Positions 6,917 to 11,334 of a stretch of DNA of 11,334 nucleotides are shown piece by piece. The translations under genes were made by a program, and so were the position numbers. The notes under the pieces are model-generated. The model was not told the DNA's origin. It made no database searches and saw only the letters and a program-made list of their open reading frames with translations. Each line of letters begins with the position of its first letter. Within the stretch, counting starts at the first letter, position 1. Source of the DNA: Chitinophagaceae bacterium (GTDB taxonomy: Bacteria; Bacteroidota; Bacteroidia; Chitinophagales; Chitinophagaceae); the NCBI GenBank assembly GCA_009996555.1, contig JAACZX010000033.1:1-11334 (forward strand), given 5' to 3'.

Positions 6917-8116
6917 TCAGCGCTGTGAAAGCAGGGAATGATAAAGCCGGGAAAGTGCTGCAGCCTCAGCTGATTTTGAAAAACGGGCTGCATCTTTTGC
7001 TGCAGCAGCACCAAACTGCAACCGCTGTTGCTCATTGTTCACAAGCTGAGAAAGTGCTGCGGCTAATTCAGTGGCTGTTGAAGCCAGCAACCCTGTCTGG
7101 CCATCAGTGATCAGTTCGGCAATACCGCCAACATTGGTTGATAACACAGGCTTCCCAGCAGCCATAGCTTCCATAATGGATACAGGCGTTCCTTCATTTA
7201 ACGAAGTAAGCATCACAATATCCAGCCCTGCATAAACAGCATCCATATCTTTTCGCCACGAGGTAAACACAAATGGGGCACTGTTGTCGTAACCCGGTCC
7301 TGCATGGCTAAACCTGAATTGCTGCTCCTTGATCAATGCCTGTATCTTACTCTTTTCTGTTCCGTCACCTATCAAAAAAAACTGCACATTGGCTTTGCCA
7401 TTCTGCGCCTTTATGAACTGTGTTGCTGCTTCAATAAAAAGACGATGGTTTTTAACAGGCACGAAACGTCCGGCAATACCAACGGCAACAGTATTGTCCG
7501 GTAATGCAAACTCTTCACGAAACTGCTTTCGCTTTTCTCCGGTTTCATCTTGAAAAGCTGTTGTTTCTATACCCAACCGGATGAGTCTGATCTTTTCTGC
7601 AGTTACGATTTTGTATGCATGAAGTAACTCCTCGTTCAGTTTTGCACTGATGGCAACTATAGCGGAAGATATATTTGCTAACCACCGTTCAATACGCACA
7701 ATACAACGGGAAACGATGGTTGAGAAATAAGAATGAAATACATGCCCGTGAAATGTATGAACAACAACCGGCACATGTAAGTTGTGAGCAGCAATACGAC
7801 CCAGCACACCCGGTTTTGCGCCATGTGTATGCACAATATCCGGTTTGAATTCCCGGATAGCTTTTTTGATTGCCCTGTAAGCACGCCAGTCTGTACCGGG
7901 AATGACAGAGCGTTTTAACGCAGCGATCTTTTGGAACTGAAATCCCGTGTATTGCTCCAGCAGGTAGTCGGCCGGTTGTTCATCAGCATCAGGCGCACCG
8001 GCTATCAGCAGTATATCAAACTCGTTGCTTAATATCGATGCACTGCTGATAACATTAAAGGCAGGACCACCTACGGCAAGCCTGTTCAGGATAATTAATA
8101 AACGGGGTTTCTTCAA
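6917..8116 (-). CDS. GT4-family glycosyltransferase (TTG start)
   Basis: This 399-residue GT-B fold glycosyltransferase probably transfers a sugar from a nucleotide-sugar donor during surface polysaccharide assembly. The N-terminal half holds a glycine-rich loop (AVGGPAF, 14-20) and HTHGAKPG (96-103). The C-terminal half has AGRFVPVKNH (215-224), GDGTE (250-254) and the retaining-GT4 E308-x7-E316 motif in NEGTPVSIMEAMAAGKPVLST. Donor and acceptor cannot be read from sequence; proximity to gmd/fcl makes a fucose-containing glycan possible. An in-frame stop, that of the phosphatase gene, lies 6 bases before the TTG at 8116. No ATG occurs before the conserved N-terminus, so TTG is the likely start. 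Residues about 266-284 look like an extra loop before TSWRKDMD. Confidence 0.88.
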   Translation of the reverse strand: MKKPRLLIILNRLAVGGPAFNVISSASILSNEFDILLIAGAPDADEQPADYLLEQYTGFQFQKIAALKRSVIPGTDWRAYRAIKKAIREFKPDIVHTHGAKPGVLGRIAAHNLHVPVVVHTFHGHVFHSYFSTIVSRCIVRIERWLANISSAIVAISAKLNEELLHAYKIVTAEKIRLIRLGIETTAFQDETGEKRKQFREEFALPDNTVAVGIAGRFVPVKNHRLFIEAATQFIKAQNGKANVQFFLIGDGTEKSKIQALIKEQQFRFSHAGPGYDNSAPFVFTSWRKDMDAVYAGLDIVMLTSLNEGTPVSIMEAMAAGKPVLSTNVGGIAELITDGQTGLLASTATELAAALSQLVNNEQQRLQFGAAAAKDAARFSKSAEAAALSRLYHSLLSQR

Positions 8117-8122
8117 GTATTG

Positions 8123-8872
8123 TTAAAGGGTAGCGTTAAGAAGCTGATTGATTTCGGCCGCCCGCTGAACATCGGCCACCAGCTGCGGATGTTGCATGGC
8201 TTCAAGATGACGTTGATGATGCAGATCGGTACCAATAAGATCAACCAGTTGATGTTGCACAAGATAATGTGCTGTATCCTGCACACTTTTGCCATAATAA
8301 CCACTTAAAGAAAGAAGATTGATCTGCAGCAGACAACCCTGGTCCTTAAAACGTTCATACACTTCTTTCCGGGTATGATAAAAATTATAGCGCTCCGGAT
8401 GAGCCAGTACTGGCTGGTATCCTTTTACGATCAATTCAAAAATAACATCCTTCAGGTTGGGTGGCGGCTGCATAAACGAAATTTCAACCAGCACAAGATT
8501 TTTATGCAAGGTCAGCAATTGCTCGTTGTTGACAAGCCTGTCGGCAAACAGATCATCAATAAAATATTCAGCTGCCGCATGCACCTCTACATCAATATGT
8601 TCTTCCTTCAGTTTCTTCATCAATTGCTGGTGAGCAGCAGTGATGGTTTCTCTTGTATTCGGATAAAGATCGGGATAGATATGTGGGGTGCTGATAAATT
8701 TGCGATAACCCAACTGCATCATTTTTTTGATATGGCTCACCGAAGTTGCTGCATCGGGCGAACCATCATCAATACCCGGCAACAGGTGCGAATGCATATC
8801 AACGCCAAGCAAACCGTAATCAATGTTTACAGCTGGCGTTTCCTCTTTTTTCTTTTTAAATAATCCAAACAT
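8123..8872 (-). CDS. ywqE: PHP-family protein tyrosine phosphatase of the CpsB/CapC/YwqE type
   Basis: This 249-residue metal-dependent phosphatase of the PHP superfamily has the metal ligands in order: D25-x-H27-x-H29 in VDMHSHLLPGIDDG, H64 in STPH, E102 in AAEYF, H158 in LAHPERY, and D216-x-H218 in GTDLHH. Enzymes of this group dephosphorylate the tyrosine-rich tail of Wzc/CapB-type kinases that control capsule and exopolysaccharide export. The N-terminus (MFGLFKKKKEE) is short and strongly basic, with no signal peptide, so it is cytoplasmic or membrane-associated. No cognate kinase is in the window. The gene is 6 bases upstream of the glycosyltransferase and shares its frame. It is separated from fcl by a repeat-filled spacer. 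Confidence 0.9.
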   Translation of the reverse strand: MFGLFKKKKEETPAVNIDYGLLGVDMHSHLLPGIDDGSPDAATSVSHIKKMMQLGYRKFISTPHIYPDLYPNTRETITAAHQQLMKKLKEEHIDVEVHAAAEYFIDDLFADRLVNNEQLLTLHKNLVLVEISFMQPPPNLKDVIFELIVKGYQPVLAHPERYNFYHTRKEVYERFKDQGCLLQINLLSLSGYYGKSVQDTAHYLVQHQLVDLIGTDLHHQRHLEAMQHPQLVADVQRAAEINQLLNATL

Positions 8873-8918
8873 ATTTCACGTACCTCATACTTCGTAATTC
8901 ATACTCACAATTCTTCGT

Positions 8919-9085
8919 CCTTGCTTTTTGGTTTTTGGACCTTGGATTTTCTTTCTTGAGCCCTGCATTTTGGCCTTTGGGTTTTGGGTTTTCTTTCTTG
9001 AGCCTTGTACCTTGGATTTTGGATTTTCCCCCTTGTACCTTGGTTTTTGGGTTTTGGATTTTCTTTCTTAAGCCTTGTACCTTAA
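8919..9085. repeat. Degenerate tandem repeat spacer between fcl and the phosphatase gene
   Basis: The 209-bp gap between the two genes is filled by low-complexity repeated words. TTTTCTTTCTTGAGCC occurs at 8947-8962 and 8989-9004, and with one change at 9059-9074. CCTTGTACCTTGG occurs at 9003-9015 and 9031-9043, and in part at 9073-9085, where it forms the fcl stop codon. Blocks of TTTTGGGTTTTGG lie between. Sequence outside the repeats (8873-8918) shows no gene. I see no strong hairpin or open frame, so its role is unknown. Confidence 0.8.
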
Positions 9086-10011
9086 AAAGGCAGTGACTTC
9101 ACTTCTTCATACACCCGTTCAATTCCTTCACGCAATCCGATCTTTGCTTTCCAGCCACGGTTGTTCAGCTTTGAAACATCCAGCAGCTTACGGGGTGTAC
9201 CATCCGGTTTCGAAGTATTAAACTGAAGTTCACCTTCGTACCCAACAATGTCTTTAATTAATTCTGCCAGTTCTTTGATCGATACATCTTCACCCACACC
9301 AATATTCAGCCAATCAGTACCATCATAGTCCTGCATTAAAAAGAAACAGGCATCAGCCAGATCATCCACATGCAGAAACTCACGGCGAGGCGTACCCGAA
9401 CCCCATATTTCAACAGCAGGCTGTTGGGTACGTTTAGCTACGATCATCTTACGCAGCAAAGCAGGCAATACATGCGAGTTTTGCAGATCATAATTATCAT
9501 TGGGACCATAAAGATTCGTTGGCATAGCTGAAATAAAATTGCAGCCATACTGGCTTCTGTATGCTTCACACATCTTCAGCCCCGCAATTTTTGCAATAGC
9601 ATACGGTTCATTGGTTGGCTCAAGTGTACCCGTTAACAGGTAATCCTCTTTAATCGGCTGCTCAGCAAATTTTGGATAAATGCAGGATGAACCCAAAAAC
9701 AACAACTTGGTGACACTGTGCCTATAAGCAGCATGGATCACATTGTTCTGGATCATCAGGTTCTCATACAAAAAATCTGCACGATAAGTATTGTTGGCAA
9801 CAATACCACCCACTTTTGCTGCTGCTAAAAAAACGTAATCGGGTTTATGTTCTTTAAAGAATACATCAACAGCTTCCTGGCTGCGCAGATCCAATTCTGC
9901 TGATGTACGTACTAAAAGATTGTCAAAACCTTCCTTCTGCAGCTTGCGCACAATAGCAGAGCCCACCATTCCCCTGTGCCCTGCTACATATAGTTTATCT
10001 TTCTTCTCCAT
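9082..10011 (-). CDS. fcl: GDP-L-fucose synthase
   Basis: This 309-residue short-chain dehydrogenase/reductase (extended type) is the bifunctional 3,5-epimerase/4-reductase that turns GDP-4-keto-6-deoxymannose into GDP-L-fucose using NADPH. Visible features are the G11-x2-G14-x2-G17 nucleotide motif in AGHRGMVG, the catalytic S108/S109, Y137-x3-K141 triad, and C110 and H180 at the positions of the epimerase acid/base pair of the E. coli enzyme. The length is typical. The ATG shares one base with the gmd stop (TAATG), so the pair is translationally coupled. The last codons run directly into the downstream repeat region, and the stop codon lies within a repeat unit. Confidence 0.96.
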   Translation of the reverse strand: MEKKDKLYVAGHRGMVGSAIVRKLQKEGFDNLLVRTSAELDLRSQEAVDVFFKEHKPDYVFLAAAKVGGIVANNTYRADFLYENLMIQNNVIHAAYRHSVTKLLFLGSSCIYPKFAEQPIKEDYLLTGTLEPTNEPYAIAKIAGLKMCEAYRSQYGCNFISAMPTNLYGPNDNYDLQNSHVLPALLRKMIVAKRTQQPAVEIWGSGTPRREFLHVDDLADACFFLMQDYDGTDWLNIGVGEDVSIKELAELIKDIVGYEGELQFNTSKPDGTPRKLLDVSKLNNRGWKAKIGLREGIERVYEEVKSLPF

Positions 10012-11123
10012 TACTCAAATTGATTTTTGATCTTGTAACCACTCTCGTGCAATAATTTTTCACGTTTGAAAATATCAAGATCGGCAGCAACCATTTCTTT
10101 TACTAATCCGTTCAGATCATATTTCGGTTTCCAGCCCAGCTTTGTATTTGCTTTTGTTGGATCACCGATCAGCAACTCAACTTCTGTCGGACGGAAATAC
10201 CTTGGATCAACAGCCACCATTTCTGTACCAACCGCAAGTGCATAATCAGGATTGGCGCAGCTCTTTACAAAACCTTTTTCATCTACACCTTCTCCTTTAA
10301 ATTCAATTTCAATACCCACTTCAGCAAAAGCCATGCGTACAAATTCACGCACAGGTGTTGTAACACCGGTAGCAATGACAAAATCTTCCGGTTTATCCTG
10401 CTGCAACATCAACCACATGGCTTCCACATAATCTTTTGCATGTCCCCAGTCACGTTGCGCATTCAAATTACCCAACCACAATTTATCCTGCATACCCAAC
10501 GCTATTTTCGCAACAGCACGGGTGATCTTTCTTGTTACAAATGTTTCACCACGCAAAGGCGATTCGTGGTTGAATAAAATGCCATTACATGCATACATGT
10601 TGTAGGCTTCACGATAGTTCACTGTGATCCAGAAGCCGTACATTTTTGCAACTGCATAAGGTGAACGGGGATAGAAAGGAGTACGTTCGCTTTGCGGTAC
10701 TTCCTGCACCAACCCATATAATTCGGAAGTAGATGCCTGATAAATTCTTGTCTTCTCTGTTAAACCTAATAAACGCACCGCTTCTAAAATACGAAGTGTA
10801 CCTACTGCATCTGTGTTGGCAGTGTATTCAGGAATATCAAAACTCACCTTCACATGACTCATGGCACCGAGATTATAAATTTCATCGGGCTGTACTTCCT
10901 GTATAATACGGATGAGGTTAGTGCTGTCTGTAAGATCACCATAATGCAACACAAAATGACGGTTATTGATATGCGGATCTTCGTACAGGTCATCGATACG
11001 ATCGGTATTGAACAACGAAGTACGGCGTTTGATGCCATGTACTTCGTATCCTTTCTTCAACAACAGATCGGATAAATAAGCCCCGTCCTGCCCGGTAACA
11101 CCTGTAATTAATGCTTTTTTCAT
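10011..11123 (-). CDS. gmd: GDP-mannose 4,6-dehydratase
   Basis: This 370-residue extended SDR enzyme catalyses GDP-D-mannose to GDP-4-keto-6-deoxy-D-mannose, the first committed step to GDP-L-fucose and related deoxysugars. It has the NADP motif G8-x2-G11-x2-G14 in [10 protein letters not shown] and the dehydratase residues T132, E134, Y156 and K160 (STSELYG and YAVAK). The conserved [17 protein letters not shown] segment is at about 185-201. The length matches the E. coli enzyme closely. The ATG at 11123 has no obvious Shine-Dalgarno sequence, as is common in Bacteroidota. It forms a coupled pair with fcl immediately downstream, which makes fucose rather than rhamnose or perosamine the expected product. 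Confidence 0.97.
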   Translation of the reverse strand: MKKALITGVTGQDGAYLSDLLLKKGYEVHGIKRRTSLFNTDRIDDLYEDPHINNRHFVLHYGDLTDSTNLIRIIQEVQPDEIYNLGAMSHVKVSFDIPEYTANTDAVGTLRILEAVRLLGLTEKTRIYQASTSELYGLVQEVPQSERTPFYPRSPYAVAKMYGFWITVNYREAYNMYACNGILFNHESPLRGETFVTRKITRAVAKIALGMQDKLWLGNLNAQRDWGHAKDYVEAMWLMLQQDKPEDFVIATGVTTPVREFVRMAFAEVGIEIEFKGEGVDEKGFVKSCANPDYALAVGTEMVAVDPRYFRPTEVELLIGDPTKANTKLGWKPKYDLNGLVKEMVAADLDIFKREKLLHESGYKIKNQFE

Positions 11124-11145
11124 TGTCGTGATCGGTTTATACTAT

Positions 11146-11159
11146 GCAGTTACAACTGC
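11146..11159. promoter_or_regulatory. 14-bp palindrome upstream of gmd
   Basis: GCAGTT and AACTGC form perfect 6-bp arms around a 2-base centre, 22 bp before the gmd start codon. The position and symmetry fit an operator for a dimeric regulator, or a short hairpin in the leader. A GTTTTT stretch follows on the plus strand, but no plus-strand gene precedes it. No convincing promoter boxes could be fixed here. Confidence 0.35.
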
Positions 11160-11225
11160 GTTTTTACATTTAAAAATCAGACGATCTTGTTGGCCTTCTT
11201 TGCATCACCACTTTTTCAGTGTTCA

Positions 11226-11334
11226 CCATTGCAAGCGTAGCGCCGCAATCCCTCTTCGTGCATCTTCCTGTCTTTCTGCCTTCGTGGCTCAACCATTGTA
11301 AGCGCAGCGCACAATCTAATCTTTGTTCATCTTT
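11226..11334. repeat. Imperfect tandem repeat of about 67 bp with a small hairpin, running off the window
   Basis: CCATTGyAAGCGyAGCGC occurs at 11226-11243 and again at 11293-11310. Each copy is followed by CAATC and then a related T-rich stretch containing TCTTyGTkCATCTT. Each copy can fold: ATTGC/GCAAT in the first and ATTGT/ACAAT in the second, each around an inner GCG/CGC. Between the copies lies CTTTCTGCCTTCGTGGCTC. The second copy is cut by the window end. No gene is seen from 11124 to the right edge. Confidence 0.65.

Noticed and set aside
6915..6930. TTTCA/TGAAA hairpin at the glycosyltransferase stop codon as a terminator
   Set aside because: The stem is only 5 bp and AT-rich and lacks a following U-tract on the minus strand.
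8375..8863. Plus-strand open frame of 162 codons opposite the PHP phosphatase
   Set aside because: It is antisense to a gene with all metal-binding motifs intact, has no domain signature and has no promoter context.
8919..9085. CRISPR-like array
   Set aside because: The repeated words are short and irregularly spaced (42 and 70 bp), the intervening sequence is itself repetitive, and no cas genes are present.
11146..11165. Palindrome plus GTTTTT as a plus-strand terminator
   Set aside because: The loop is only 2 bases and no plus-strand gene lies upstream of it.

Overview
The window is bacterial chromosomal DNA that reads like a Bacteroidota genome, most likely a Chitinophagaceae-type member. 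The family is an inference; the phylum is better supported. The evidence is: a carotenoid cluster combining CruF, CrtD and CrtZ; starts that mostly lack a Shine-Dalgarno sequence; AT-rich intergenic DNA with a promoter resembling the Bacteroidota -33/-7 type; and tandem intergenic repeats. All twelve genes lie on the minus strand, so transcription runs from high to low coordinates. Two functional blocks are present.

Block 1 (about 11123 down to 6917) concerns surface polysaccharide. gmd and fcl share one base and together convert GDP-mannose to GDP-L-fucose. A 209-bp spacer filled with degenerate repeats follows. Then come a PHP-family tyrosine phosphatase of the CpsB/YwqE type and a GT4-family glycosyltransferase that starts with TTG six bases after the phosphatase stop. 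Upstream of gmd, at the right edge, lie a 14-bp palindrome and an imperfect repeat of about 67 bp carrying a small hairpin.

Block 2 (6837 to the left edge) is a carotenoid locus with its own regulators. A MerR-family regulator carries a C-terminal cobalamin-binding domain that keeps the CarH/LitR photoreceptor residues (W139, E149-H150, and H188 in an ExHxxG motif). A strong terminator follows it. Next is a 160-bp AT-rich intergenic region containing two copies of the palindrome TGTTTAA-N17-TTAAACA, 56 bp apart; the proximal copy overlaps a candidate -7 promoter element. Then comes a tightly packed operon: ECF sigma factor, crtI, crtB, idi, crtD, cruF, crtZ (cut by the window start). Junctions in the operon are 4-base, 14-base and 1-base overlaps or gaps of 4 to 25 bases.

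The likely logic, which is inference, is that the B12-dependent MerR protein holds the sigma/crt promoter off in the dark and light releases it. The sigma factor, as first gene of the operon, may amplify its own operon or other genes. Biochemically, CrtB and CrtI make lycopene, CruF hydrates and CrtD desaturates an acyclic end, and CrtZ hydroxylates a beta ring. This points to a monocyclic carotenoid of the saproxanthin/flexixanthin kind. A lycopene cyclase, GGPP synthase and any ketolase are not in the window and would have to lie beyond the left edge or elsewhere.
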